This document shows positions 14,254 to 22,111 of a DNA stretch of 23,943 nt, piece by piece. Position 1 is the stretch's first letter; each line of letters begins with the position of its first letter. Made by a program: the position numbers and the translations under genes. The notes beneath the pieces were generated by a model that did not search any database, was not told the DNA's origin, and was given only the letters and a program-made list of their open reading frames with translations. The DNA comes from CAG-307 sp964524125 (GTDB lineage Bacteria > Bacillota_I > Bacilli_A > Acholeplasmatales > Anaeroplasmataceae), in assembly GCA_964524125.1 (NCBI GenBank), contig CAZGBY010000028.1:1-23943 (forward strand), written 5' to 3'.

Positions 14254-14631
14254 ATGTTATTCGTAAAAAGAAATAATAATGATTTTGATGTGTTTAATGG
14301 ACTTTCTGTTTTTTCAACATCTAGGCTTCAAACCGATGCTACAGAAACTGATGATTATTATGAATTGGATTTAAATGTCCCAGGCATAAAAAAAGAGAAT
14401 ATTAATATCTCTTATGAAAATCAATATTTAACTATTGAAGTTTCAAAAAATAGTATAAATGATGATAAAAAATATTTGATTAAGGAAATAAATTCATCAA
14501 AAATCAAAAGGAGTTATTACTTACCAAATGTAAATAGTGATTCAATTAAGGCTTCACTAATTGAAGGTGTATTAACTATCAAGTTAGACAAGGCATCTAA
14601 AAAAGAAACTAAAAATATTATAATTGAATAA
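14254..14631 (+). CDS. Hsp20/alpha-crystallin small heat-shock protein (second of two)
   Basis: The 125-residue protein is a second small heat-shock protein. Its domain starts near residue 34 (DYYELDLNVPGIKKENINISYEN) and carries the signature EGVLTIKLD near 107-115 and a C-terminal NIIIE. It is only moderately similar to its neighbour, so this is an old duplication, possibly allowing hetero-oligomers. The N-terminal arm (MLFVKRNNNDFDVFNGLSVFS) differs in length and composition. AAAGGAG lies 10 bases before the ATG. It shares the transcript and operators of the first gene and ends at a perfect hairpin terminator. Confidence 0.92.
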   Translation: MLFVKRNNNDFDVFNGLSVFSTSRLQTDATETDDYYELDLNVPGIKKENINISYENQYLTIEVSKNSINDDKKYLIKEINSSKIKRSYYLPNVNSDSIKASLIEGVLTIKLDKASKKETKNIIIE

Positions 14632-14634
14632 AGA

Positions 14635-14667
14635 AAAATAGTGCTGAAAATTAATCGGCACTATTTT
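14635..14667. terminator. Bidirectional terminator after hsp20 pair
   Basis: AAAATAGTGC (14635-14644) pairs perfectly with GCACTATTTT (14658-14667), with three more pairs inside (one G-T). A T-run follows on both strands. On the minus strand it overlaps the last codons and stop of the WYL gene (stop 14651-14653), an economical arrangement for convergent genes. Confidence 0.85.
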
Positions 14668-15661
14668 CATTATTTTTAATAACATCATAATAAGCTTTAC
14701 TTGCACAGAAATAATATTTATTTAAATTTTTTGTTAAATTTAATGGTGATATGACAATTGCGTTAGAGCCAAATCTTTTAAAATAATGTTCTATTTGATT
14801 ATACGAACAATTAAAATAATATAAATCATTTATTATTTTAAACGGTATTGGTCTATATAAATATATTTTTTTAAACATTTTAATACCAGATTCATTTAAT
14901 TTAACTACAATCTCTTTCTCATTAAGATTATAAAATGGATATTCTACTCCACATTTTATTTGACGCTCAAATATTTCTATAGTAGATTCGCTAACAACTC
15001 TTTTAGTATTTAAAATATGTACAAATTTAATATTTGCAAGCCTTAATGTAGAAAAAGTATTATCTGTCTTTTGAAGTAAGACATAATTGAATAATTCTTC
15101 CTTAGAATTACACAGTTTATATACAGACACATTCTTATATATAAATCCATTATTTAAAGTTATATTTACTTGTTTATCTTCTTTAATAGATTTTAATATA
15201 AGTTCATAATTATCTTTAAATACTATTCTTTCTCTTAAGTTTAAAGGTATTTGAGCATATGATGAAAACATATTTCGATAGTATGAAGATAAAGAAGAAG
15301 ACAGCGATAAATTATTTTCAATTAATGAAATAGTACTTTCACTAAATTTTGTAGGTTTTAAATTAATAATTTTTGATTTATCGTTGTTTTCTATATTATT
15401 ATTCTTTCTTATAATATTAAGCAAACGTTCAAGTATTTCATCATTATTTTTGATATTAGTATCATTTAAGACAGATAATAATGAATTTTTAAGATTATTT
15501 TCATTTAGACTAAACTTATCATAATAATTAACAATTAGAGTGTTTAAGAATGCATTTTTGTTTAATTCATTGTTATTTTTAAAAAAACCAAATAATTCAC
15601 AATCTTTTAATATAATATTAAAAGTATATTCATTTAAAGTAATTTTAATCTTATCTATCAT
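14651..15661 (-). CDS. WYL-domain transcriptional regulator
   Basis: The 336-residue protein looks like a WYL-family regulator. The N-terminal segment (KIKITLNEYTFNIILKDCELFGF) resembles a ribbon-helix-helix or similar DNA-binding start. An Asn-rich linker follows (about residues 70-100). From about residue 140 comes a WYL-type ligand domain with NYELILKSIKEDKQVNITLNNG and FNYVLLQKTDNTFSTLRLANI. The C-terminal WCX-like extension reads YNQIEHYFKRFGSNAIVISPLNL. WYL domains sense ligands (nucleotides or nucleic acid in studied cases) and control many stress and defence genes. The ATG has AAAGGTGAT 3 bases upstream. It is divergent from the calcium pump and their promoters share an inverted repeat, so it may regulate itself and the pump. 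No catalytic domain is seen. Confidence 0.75.
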   Translation of the reverse strand: MIDKIKITLNEYTFNIILKDCELFGFFKNNNELNKNAFLNTLIVNYYDKFSLNENNLKNSLLSVLNDTNIKNNDEILERLLNIIRKNNNIENNDKSKIINLKPTKFSESTISLIENNLSLSSSLSSYYRNMFSSYAQIPLNLRERIVFKDNYELILKSIKEDKQVNITLNNGFIYKNVSVYKLCNSKEELFNYVLLQKTDNTFSTLRLANIKFVHILNTKRVVSESTIEIFERQIKCGVEYPFYNLNEKEIVVKLNESGIKMFKKIYLYRPIPFKIINDLYYFNCSYNQIEHYFKRFGSNAIVISPLNLTKNLNKYYFCASKAYYDVIKNNENSAD

Positions 15662-15678
15662 ACTATCACCTTTATTTT

Positions 15679-15707
15679 ATTTTACTTGAAATATCTTTCT
15701 AATTCAA
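15679..15707 (-). promoter_or_regulatory. Promoter of the WYL regulator
   Basis: On the minus strand TTGAAT (15707-15702) and TAAAAT (15684-15679) have an exact 17-base spacer. The -35 lies within the right arm of an inverted repeat and the left arm abuts the -10. Confidence 0.6.
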
Positions 15708-15708
15708 G
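15685..15708. repeat. Inverted repeat shared by divergent promoters
   Basis: CTTGAA (15685-15690) and TTCAAG (15703-15708) are perfect inverted copies 12 bases apart. The right arm contains most of the -35 of the WYL gene promoter. The left arm contains most of a possible -35 (TTGAAA, 15686-15691) of the Ca2+-ATPase gene, with TATGTT 18 bases on (15710-15715). This is a good candidate operator for the WYL protein, but half-sites of six bases can occur by chance in AT-rich DNA. Confidence 0.45.
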
Positions 15709-15731
15709 ATATGTTATTAATTTAAAATTTG

Positions 15732-15750
15732 CCTCATATTATTAATGAGG
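15732..15750 (+). promoter_or_regulatory. Hairpin over the ribosome site of the Ca2+-ATPase gene
   Basis: CCTCAT (15732-15737) pairs with ATGAGG (15745-15750) around a seven-base loop. The right arm is the core of the Shine-Dalgarno site that serves the GTG start at 15758, so the folded leader would hide it. The stem is short, so any effect is likely modest or temperature dependent. Confidence 0.45.
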
Positions 15751-15757
15751 TGTATTT

Positions 15758-18172
15758 GTGGAAGATTATAAATTAACATATGAGGAAATTATAAAAAAGT
15801 ATAAGACAACTTTAGATGGACTTGATGAAAATGAAAGGAAATCAAGACTGAAAGTTAATGGACTTAATGTAATAAAAATTAAAGATAATAATAAGATATT
15901 TAATATTATTATAAATCAGTTTAAAAACTTACTAGTATGGATGTTACTAATAAGTGCTTTTGTATCATTTATATTAAATAAAGAAGAATATATTGATAGC
16001 ATTTTAATAATTTGTGTAGTGGTTATTAATATATTAATTGGTACAATACAAGAGATAAAAGCTAAAAATTCTTTAAAAAGAATATCTAAATTAGAATCTT
16101 ACTATTCTTATATTTTATCTAATGGTAAGAAAATTAAAGTAGAATCTTCTTCATTAGTTGTTGGAGATATTGTAGTATTAGAAACTGGTTCTTTAATACC
16201 AGCAGATATAAGAATTCTTAAAAGTAATAATCTATATGTACTTGAAAGTGCACTTACAGGTGAACAGACAAGTACACACAAGAATAATCTTCCTATAAAT
16301 GAAAGTTTAGAAATAAACTCTTTGACTAATATGTTATTTAAAGGAACATTTATTTCTGAAGGAGATGCTATTGGTGTTGTAGTTAGTATTGGAAATAATA
16401 CTCAAATAGGGCAAATACTTAAACATACAAATGATACTAAAGAAGAAAAAACTCCTATAGAAGAAGCATTAAATAAAACTTCTAAGGTTATAGGAGCAAT
16501 TATTATCGGTGTTTGTCTAGTTATCTATACTTTAGAATTATTTATAACTAAGGATTTTATATCTTCTTTAATACTTTCTATATCACTTGCTGTTGCGGCT
16601 ATCCCAGAAGGACTTCAAAGTGTATTAACTACAGTAATGGCAATATCCGTTTTAAAAATGTCTAAAAATAAAGCTATTGTTAAAAGAATGCCTCAAGCTC
16701 AAGCTTTAGGTGCGGTTAATGTAATTGCTTGTGATAAAACGGGTACTATTACAACTGGATCTTTTAGTATTGTTAAATTTAAAGGAATTAATAAAACAAA
16801 TACTGAAGTAAAAGAACTATTTAATTTAGCTACTTTAAATAACTCTAATAAAATTAATAGTTTATTATATAATGGCCATGAAAAAGAGGTTTTATCTATA
16901 CCTTTTTCATCAGTAAATAAATATGAGCTATTAGTTTATAAAGATAAAAATGAATATATATCTTATATTAAAGGTGCGTTTGATGTTATATATGATTATT
17001 CAATAAATAAAAGTGAATTTTTATTTAATCAGGCTAAAATAGAGGCTTTAAATCAAAATAGAGTTTTATTCGTAGGATATAAAAAAGGTACTTTAAATGA
17101 ATGCAAAAATCCGACTGGAATGATTTTAGAAGGTATGGTTTCATTTAAAGATCAAATAAGAGATAGTGTCAAGTCATCAATTAAAGAAGCTAAATTAATG
17201 GGTGTTAACACAATAATGATTACAGGCGATTTTAAAGATACTGCATTTAAAATTGCAAAAGAAGTTGGTATTGTAAATAGTTTTGATGAAGTTATATCTC
17301 ATGAAGAACTTCTAAAATTAAGTGATGAAGAACTTTTAAATAATTTATCCAAATATAGTGTATATTCAAGGGTGCTTCCAATAGATAAACAAAGAATTGT
17401 AGAGGCCTATATTAAAAGAGGTGATGTAATAGCTTATACTGGAGATGGTATAAATGATGCACCGGCTCTTAAAAAGGCTAGTATTGGAATTGCTGTTGAA
17501 AACGCATTAGATATTGCAAAAGATTCTTGTGATATGATTTTACTTGATAGTTCTTTTGATACAATATCTTATGCAATTAAAGATGGAAGACGTAATTTTC
17601 ATAATATAAGAAAGGCAATTAGATATTTATTATCTTCTAATATTGGAGAAGTATTAGTGGTGTTTTTTGTGGCTGTATTAAATGTATTCAATAAAGATTT
17701 TGGTATTTGTCTATATCCGCTGCAACTTTTATGGATAAATCTAGTGACTGATACGCTTCCGGCGATATCACTTGGAATTGATAATAACGAAGGAGATTAT
17801 CCATTAAATAGAAACTTTATTGATAAGAAATTAGTAATTACTATCTTTTTTGAAGGACTAATTTTAGGTGGTTTAAGTTTAATATCGTTTTTAATAGGTT
17901 CTTATTTAAATGATGGCTCTCAAAATGTAATGTGTTTTTTAACAATATCTTTTTCACAATTGTTCTTAAGTATGTCCTTGCATGAAGGGAAGAAAACAAA
18001 TAAATTATTAATTATATCTGTATTTACTGGAAGTATTTTAACTTTTATTACAACGTTATTCTTTAATAATTTATTTAATATGCCTAAAATTGGTTTATTA
18101 AACTATATAATATCAATAATACTTGCGATAATGTATCCAATAATTTTAAAAATAAAAAATAAAATTCAATAA
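15758..18172 (+). CDS. P-type calcium-transporting ATPase (type IIA)
   Basis: The 804-residue membrane pump belongs to the P-type ATPases. The phosphorylation motif DKTGT is at 326-330, the dephosphorylation loop TGE at 167-169, the nucleotide-domain KGAFD in IKGAFDVIY, and the hinge GDGINDAP at 562-569. The calcium ligands known from SERCA are present: PEGL in M4 (Glu284), Asn628 and Glu631 in M5, and Asn661, Thr664 and Asp665 in M6. The M8 position of SERCA Glu908 appears to be Gln. It should export Ca2+ with ATP. It is shorter than LMCA1 or YloB (about 880), mainly in the nucleotide domain. The GTG start has ATGAGGTG 5 bases upstream, partly hidden in a hairpin. It is divergent from a WYL regulator. 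Confidence 0.92.
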   Translation: MEDYKLTYEEIIKKYKTTLDGLDENERKSRLKVNGLNVIKIKDNNKIFNIIINQFKNLLVWMLLISAFVSFILNKEEYIDSILIICVVVINILIGTIQEIKAKNSLKRISKLESYYSYILSNGKKIKVESSSLVVGDIVVLETGSLIPADIRILKSNNLYVLESALTGEQTSTHKNNLPINESLEINSLTNMLFKGTFISEGDAIGVVVSIGNNTQIGQILKHTNDTKEEKTPIEEALNKTSKVIGAIIIGVCLVIYTLELFITKDFISSLILSISLAVAAIPEGLQSVLTTVMAISVLKMSKNKAIVKRMPQAQALGAVNVIACDKTGTITTGSFSIVKFKGINKTNTEVKELFNLATLNNSNKINSLLYNGHEKEVLSIPFSSVNKYELLVYKDKNEYISYIKGAFDVIYDYSINKSEFLFNQAKIEALNQNRVLFVGYKKGTLNECKNPTGMILEGMVSFKDQIRDSVKSSIKEAKLMGVNTIMITGDFKDTAFKIAKEVGIVNSFDEVISHEELLKLSDEELLNNLSKYSVYSRVLPIDKQRIVEAYIKRGDVIAYTGDGINDAPALKKASIGIAVENALDIAKDSCDMILLDSSFDTISYAIKDGRRNFHNIRKAIRYLLSSNIGEVLVVFFVAVLNVFNKDFGICLYPLQLLWINLVTDTLPAISLGIDNNEGDYPLNRNFIDKKLVITIFFEGLILGGLSLISFLIGSYLNDGSQNVMCFLTISFSQLFLSMSLHEGKKTNKLLIISVFTGSILTFITTLFFNNLFNMPKIGLLNYIISIILAIMYPIILKIKNKIQ

Positions 18173-18177
18173 TTCAA

Positions 18178-18206
18178 TTCAAAACAATGTCAAAATATGG
18201 TATTAT
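18178..18206 (+). promoter_or_regulatory. Promoter of the Nudix-lipid kinase pair
   Basis: TTCAAA (18178-18183), 17 bases, then TATTAT (18201-18206) with an extended TG at 18198-18199. The -35 is weak but the extended -10 compensates. No hairpin terminator separates this promoter from the ATPase gene, so read-through is also possible. Confidence 0.5.
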
Positions 18207-18229
18207 AGATATTGAAATGAGTGATTGAT

Positions 18230-18763
18230 ATGAAGAAGATAGCTACAATTGAAGAGGATTTAAAAAATGTTACTAATAAAGTTGAAATAAGAAAAGCATC
18301 CCGTGCTGTTGTTATTCATAACGGAATGGTATTAATGATTAGATCAAATGTTAATGGAGATTTTAAATTTCCTGGAGGTGGCAGACATCCATTTGAAGAT
18401 CCGATAAAGAATTTAATTAGAGAAACTAAAGAAGAAACTGGATATGATTTAAATTCACAAAGTGTTAAACCCATTGGATATATAGAGGAAATTCGTAAAT
18501 CTAATATTTGTAAAAATGGTATTTTTAAAATGATATCAGAATTTTATTTATGTGATATTATAGGTCCAAAAGAAGAACCTAATTTAGATGATTATGAAAA
18601 AAAATTAGATTATCAAGCTTTATTTGTACTTCCTAATTATGCACTTGAAGAAAATAATAAACTAGATTCTAATAAGTTTGCTTGGTTAAAAAGAGAAAAT
18701 ATTATGCTTGAATTAGTTAGTAGAATGATAGGTGATAAGAGTGAAAGCCCTAATATGTTATAA
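18230..18763 (+). CDS. Nudix hydrolase
   Basis: The 177-residue protein carries a full Nudix box G-x5-E-x7-R-E-x2-E-E-x-G: GGRHPFE, DPIKNLI, RETKEETGYD. The box binds Mg2+ and cleaves a nucleoside diphosphate linked to another moiety, but the substrate cannot be read from the sequence. Strand KASRAVVIHNGMVLMIRSN before the box is typical of the fold; the unusual Thr in RET replaces the common hydrophobic residue. I chose ATG 18230, with GAGTGAT upstream; a GTG at 18221 is also in frame. The last 23 bases overlap the lipid kinase gene, whose ribosome site lies within this coding region, so the two are translationally coupled. Confidence 0.9.
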   Translation: MKKIATIEEDLKNVTNKVEIRKASRAVVIHNGMVLMIRSNVNGDFKFPGGGRHPFEDPIKNLIRETKEETGYDLNSQSVKPIGYIEEIRKSNICKNGIFKMISEFYLCDIIGPKEEPNLDDYEKKLDYQALFVLPNYALEENNKLDSNKFAWLKRENIMLELVSRMIGDKSESPNML

Positions 18764-19661
18764 CCCTAAAAGTGGAACTCAAAAAGTAGGAAAAAAATTA
18801 GAATATATAAAAAGAAGATTATCAGAAAAATATGATGTAATTGATGTTTATACAACTACTGGGCCTAAAAGTTTAGTATCATATTTAGAAGAAAATGCTA
18901 AAAATTATGATATGGTATTAATTTCTGGTGGAGATGGTACATTTAATGAAACAATTTCAGGTATATTAAAACAAGAATCTCGTCCTGCGATTGCCTATAT
19001 TCCAGGTGGTACTTGTAATGATTTGGCCCACACATTAAAGCTTAAGAAAAATATTAAAAAGGCTCTTAATATTATTTTAAATGGCGAAGTTGTAAAAATG
19101 GATATTGGTGCTTGTAATGATAAGTATTTTGGGTATGTATTTGGGGTTGGAAAATTTATTGATATTAGTTATACCACACCTCATAGAATGAAAAAGAGAC
19201 TTGGTAAGGTGGCTTACTTAATTTATGGAGCTAAAGAGCTAGTCACAAGAAAGAAATTTCATTTAAAACTAAAGTTTAATGGTATTGAAAAAGAAGGAGA
19301 CTATTATGTAGCACTTTGTCTTAATAGTGATCATTTATCAGGTTTTAAATTATTACATAGAAAAAAAGAAATCTTGAATGATGGATTATTTAAATTAACA
19401 TTAATACCAGCTAAAGGTTTAGCATCTTTTCCAAGACTTTTGATATTCGCTTTTAGAGGAGAAAAGGCTTTTAAAAGATATGGCATTGAAAGTTATTTAG
19501 TTGACGATGTAGAAATTAATACTTCAGAAGATATGAGTTTTAATACTGATGGGGAACATGCTTTTACATCAAATAGTTGTCATTTGCGAGTTTTAAAAGA
19601 AGCGGTAAATATTATTGTGCCACAAAAAACTAAAGAAAAATATTTTCCTAAAGTAGACTAA
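18741..19661 (+). CDS. Diacylglycerol/YegS-family lipid kinase
   Basis: The 306-residue cytoplasmic or membrane-surface enzyme belongs to the DgkB/YegS lipid kinase family. In Gram-positives this family phosphorylates diacylglycerol to recycle it into phosphatidate after lipoteichoic acid synthesis. Visible motifs are NPKSGT at 8-13, the ATP-binding GGDGT at 63-67, PGGTCND at 88-94 and the late TDGEHA near 270. I chose GTG 18741, because AGGTGAT (18730-18736) precedes it by four bases; an upstream in-frame GTG at 18732 is part of that site. The gene overlaps the Nudix gene by 23 bases and ends at a hairpin terminator. A sphingosine-like or other lipid substrate cannot be excluded. Confidence 0.88.
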   Translation: MKALICYNPKSGTQKVGKKLEYIKRRLSEKYDVIDVYTTTGPKSLVSYLEENAKNYDMVLISGGDGTFNETISGILKQESRPAIAYIPGGTCNDLAHTLKLKKNIKKALNIILNGEVVKMDIGACNDKYFGYVFGVGKFIDISYTTPHRMKKRLGKVAYLIYGAKELVTRKKFHLKLKFNGIEKEGDYYVALCLNSDHLSGFKLLHRKKEILNDGLFKLTLIPAKGLASFPRLLIFAFRGEKAFKRYGIESYLVDDVEINTSEDMSFNTDGEHAFTSNSCHLRVLKEAVNIIVPQKTKEKYFPKVD

Positions 19662-19682
19662 AATTAAATGTCTACTTTTTTG
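19650..19682 (+). terminator. Terminator after the lipid kinase gene
   Basis: AAAGTAGAC (19650-19658) pairs perfectly with GTCTACTTT (19670-19678), followed by a run of Ts. The left arm contains the last sense codons of the kinase gene. Confidence 0.85.
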
Positions 19683-19710
19683 TATAGTTTAAAGTCAAAG
19701 GGGTATTATA
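19682..19710 (+). promoter_or_regulatory. Possible sigma-G-type promoter of the ger operon
   Basis: GTATA (19682-19686) and TATTATA (19704-19710) are 17 bases apart. This fits the forespore sigma-G consensus (GHATR and CATNMTA, spacing 17-18), with only the first base of the -10 differing. The preceding GGG (19701-19703) also partly satisfies the sigma-F form. No good sigma-A promoter is seen here. AT-rich DNA yields such matches by chance, but germinant receptors are normally sigma-G controlled. Confidence 0.4.
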
Positions 19711-19725
19711 TTAATAGGTGATATT

Positions 19726-20748
19726 GTGAGAAGAATTTCTAATATTGCAGTATTATTTTTATCTTTATTAAATAATTTTGTCATATTAGATTTTTATTTT
19801 TATCCTATATTATATAAAACATCTGGTTATAGTATGCCTATATATTTTATAATGTGTATAATAATATCTTTAATTTTTTCTATTTTTATACCGAATAAAT
19901 CATATAATTTAATTAGAAATATAAAAAAAAGAAAATATTTTAAATTACTATTAACAATATATTTAATAATTGTAATGATATTAACACTTACATTTTCATC
20001 GGTATCATTAGCAAGTATATTTTATACAAATGATAATTCTTTAAAGTTTTTAATATTATTTTTAATAATGTCTTATTTTCTCTTGTCATTTAAATTGCAG
20101 ATTTTAATAAATTGTGCTTTTATTCTATCTTTAGTAGGTCTTCCTATTATTTGTTATAACCTAATAAGTCATATATCACTTGTTGATATATCATCACTAT
20201 ATTATTTTAATATTACAAATATTAGAATATCTAAAATAATTATGTTAATCTTTATTATATTAGATTCATATTTATATATTTTATTTATACCATTCTTTGA
20301 AACTGCGAGTAAAAAATATTTAATAATAGGTAATATATTGTATTTTATAATTGAATTAATAGAATCTTTAACCTTAGTATTAATGTTAGGTAATTCATTA
20401 CAAGACTACTATGGCTTTGGATATTTTATGTACAGCATAGAACCTATTAGTGGACTTGTTGGTAATTTTGATTTTGTATATATCTTTATGATTGTATTAT
20501 CATCAATACTTAAAATATCACTTTCGATGATTTTAATTAAATTTTTATATTTTAAAAGTTTTAATAGAATTATATGGGTTATATATCCAATATTATTTAT
20601 AATAGGCTACTTACTAATTAAAAATTACTATGTTATTGATGATTATTTATATTTATTAATATATTTACTTATTGGTATATTAATAGTTATATTTATATCT
20701 ATAAGGAGGTTTTATAGTGACATTAGAAGAAGTATTAATACTATTTAA
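19726..20748 (+). CDS. Spore germinant receptor B subunit (GerAB-like permease)
   Basis: The 340-residue protein is almost wholly hydrophobic, with about ten membrane segments, and resembles the GerAB/GerKB family of amino-acid-permease-like subunits that bind germinants in the spore inner membrane. Typical features are the first helix ISNIAVLFLSLLNNFVILDF, charged loops such as NIKKRKYFK, and LFIPFFETASKKY between later helices. It is somewhat shorter than B. subtilis GerAB (about 365). The GTG start has AGGTGAT 3 bases upstream. The gene is rich in ATA isoleucine codons. It overlaps the A-subunit gene by 32 bases, and that neighbour is what makes the assignment firm; alone it would only be an APC-type membrane protein. 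Confidence 0.8.
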   Translation: MRRISNIAVLFLSLLNNFVILDFYFYPILYKTSGYSMPIYFIMCIIISLIFSIFIPNKSYNLIRNIKKRKYFKLLLTIYLIIVMILTLTFSSVSLASIFYTNDNSLKFLILFLIMSYFLLSFKLQILINCAFILSLVGLPIICYNLISHISLVDISSLYYFNITNIRISKIIMLIFIILDSYLYILFIPFFETASKKYLIIGNILYFIIELIESLTLVLMLGNSLQDYYGFGYFMYSIEPISGLVGNFDFVYIFMIVLSSILKISLSMILIKFLYFKSFNRIIWVIYPILFIIGYLLIKNYYVIDDYLYLLIYLLIGILIVIFISIRRFYSDIRRSINTI

Positions 20749-22111
20749 TGATGTTAGTGATGTGACTATAATATCTAATATAGAAAATTATATAATGTTT
20801 TATCAAAATGATTCTTTTGATATATCATTATTTACCAATAGATATTTACCTATATATCATAGTAATGTCAATAAATCATTTATAGAACTATTTCCAGGTA
20901 TAGTAAAAGAGTTTAATTCTAGTAAAGAAGATATATTAAATTTAATTTTTCAAGGAATGATGATTTTATATGAGAAGGCTACAAAAAAGTTTTATTTCTT
21001 AGAACTTATATCAAGAGATGCAAGAAATACGCAAGATAGTTTAGAAGAACCAGAATCTATAACAGGTCCAAGAGATGGATTTGTTGAAAATATAAAAATA
21101 AATATTACATTATTAAGGCAAAGAATTAAAGATGAAAATTTAGTTTTCGAAGAGTTAAAATTAGGTAAAAGAAGTAAAACACAAATTGATATAATATCTG
21201 TTAAGGATATAACAAATAAAAGCTTTTTAAATCAAGTAAAATATATGCTAAGTAAGATAGATTGTGATGCAATATTAACGCTTGAAGACGTTACAACGGT
21301 ATTTCAAAAGAATTGTATAATGCCACAGTACTTATATATAGGTTACCCTGATATTGCTTCAAGAAGATTGTTAGATGGTCAAATATTGATATTTATTGAT
21401 AATATACCAACATGTATATGTCTTTTAAATACAATTTCATCATTTTTAAGAAATAGAGTAGAACAAGTTAATATACCTCTATATTCTATTTATGAAAGAA
21501 TATTTTTGTATTTTTCAATCTTTATTGCAGTGTTTTTACTTCCTTTAATGACTTGTTTTTTAACATATCAAAGTGATTCTTTGGCTCTACAGATGATTTT
21601 AAAAATTAAAACTGTAGAACAAGGCGTATTTTTTCCTATTTATATAGAAATATTTTTTGTATTATTTTTATTTGAACTTTATTACATAGTATCTTTTAAA
21701 TCCCCCAAATTAACATTATCTTCAATGGTAGTGATGGTAGGTGGTATTATAATAGGTCAAAATACAATTGAATCTGGTATGGTATCGGTATTTATAATGA
21801 CATTTGTAGCGTTATGCTTTTTAGCTACATTTACAATATCAAGCAATGTTACATTTGTAATGAGTTTATCGTTACTTAGAATATTATTACTACTAAGTAC
21901 GATATTTTTAGGAATTGTTGGTTTTACGCTAGCGTCTTTTTATATAATATGTAAAATAAGCCAAGAATCGATATTCTATATTGATTTTTTATATCCGTTT
22001 GTACCTTTCAAATCCCATGATTTAAAGAATGTAGTGTTATTTGATTCATCACAACATTTAAACAAAAGGCCTAAGCAATTTAATGTTATAAATAGGAAGA
22101 AGAAAAAATGA
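20717..22111 (+). CDS. Spore germinant receptor A subunit (GerAA-like)
   Basis: The 464-residue protein is a GerA-family A subunit. The N-terminal soluble domain (about 1-255) contains the family signature EPESITGPRDGFVENI (111-126), NITLLRQRIKDENLVFEEL, and MPQYLYIGYPDIASRRLLDGQILIFIDNIP (about 207-236), where the usual GRV.I..DG.P pattern is degenerate. Four or more membrane segments follow (IFLYFSIFIAVFLLPLMTCFL onward) and a short basic tail ends in KKKK. It forms the channel-like core of the germinant receptor in the spore inner membrane. AAGGAGG (20702-20708) precedes the GTG, inside the B gene. It overlaps the C gene in an ATGA, so translation is coupled. Confidence 0.9.
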   Translation: MTLEEVLILFNDVSDVTIISNIENYIMFYQNDSFDISLFTNRYLPIYHSNVNKSFIELFPGIVKEFNSSKEDILNLIFQGMMILYEKATKKFYFLELISRDARNTQDSLEEPESITGPRDGFVENIKINITLLRQRIKDENLVFEELKLGKRSKTQIDIISVKDITNKSFLNQVKYMLSKIDCDAILTLEDVTTVFQKNCIMPQYLYIGYPDIASRRLLDGQILIFIDNIPTCICLLNTISSFLRNRVEQVNIPLYSIYERIFLYFSIFIAVFLLPLMTCFLTYQSDSLALQMILKIKTVEQGVFFPIYIEIFFVLFLFELYYIVSFKSPKLTLSSMVVMVGGIIIGQNTIESGMVSVFIMTFVALCFLATFTISSNVTFVMSLSLLRILLLLSTIFLGIVGFTLASFYIICKISQESIFYIDFLYPFVPFKSHDLKNVVLFDSSQHLNKRPKQFNVINRKKKK

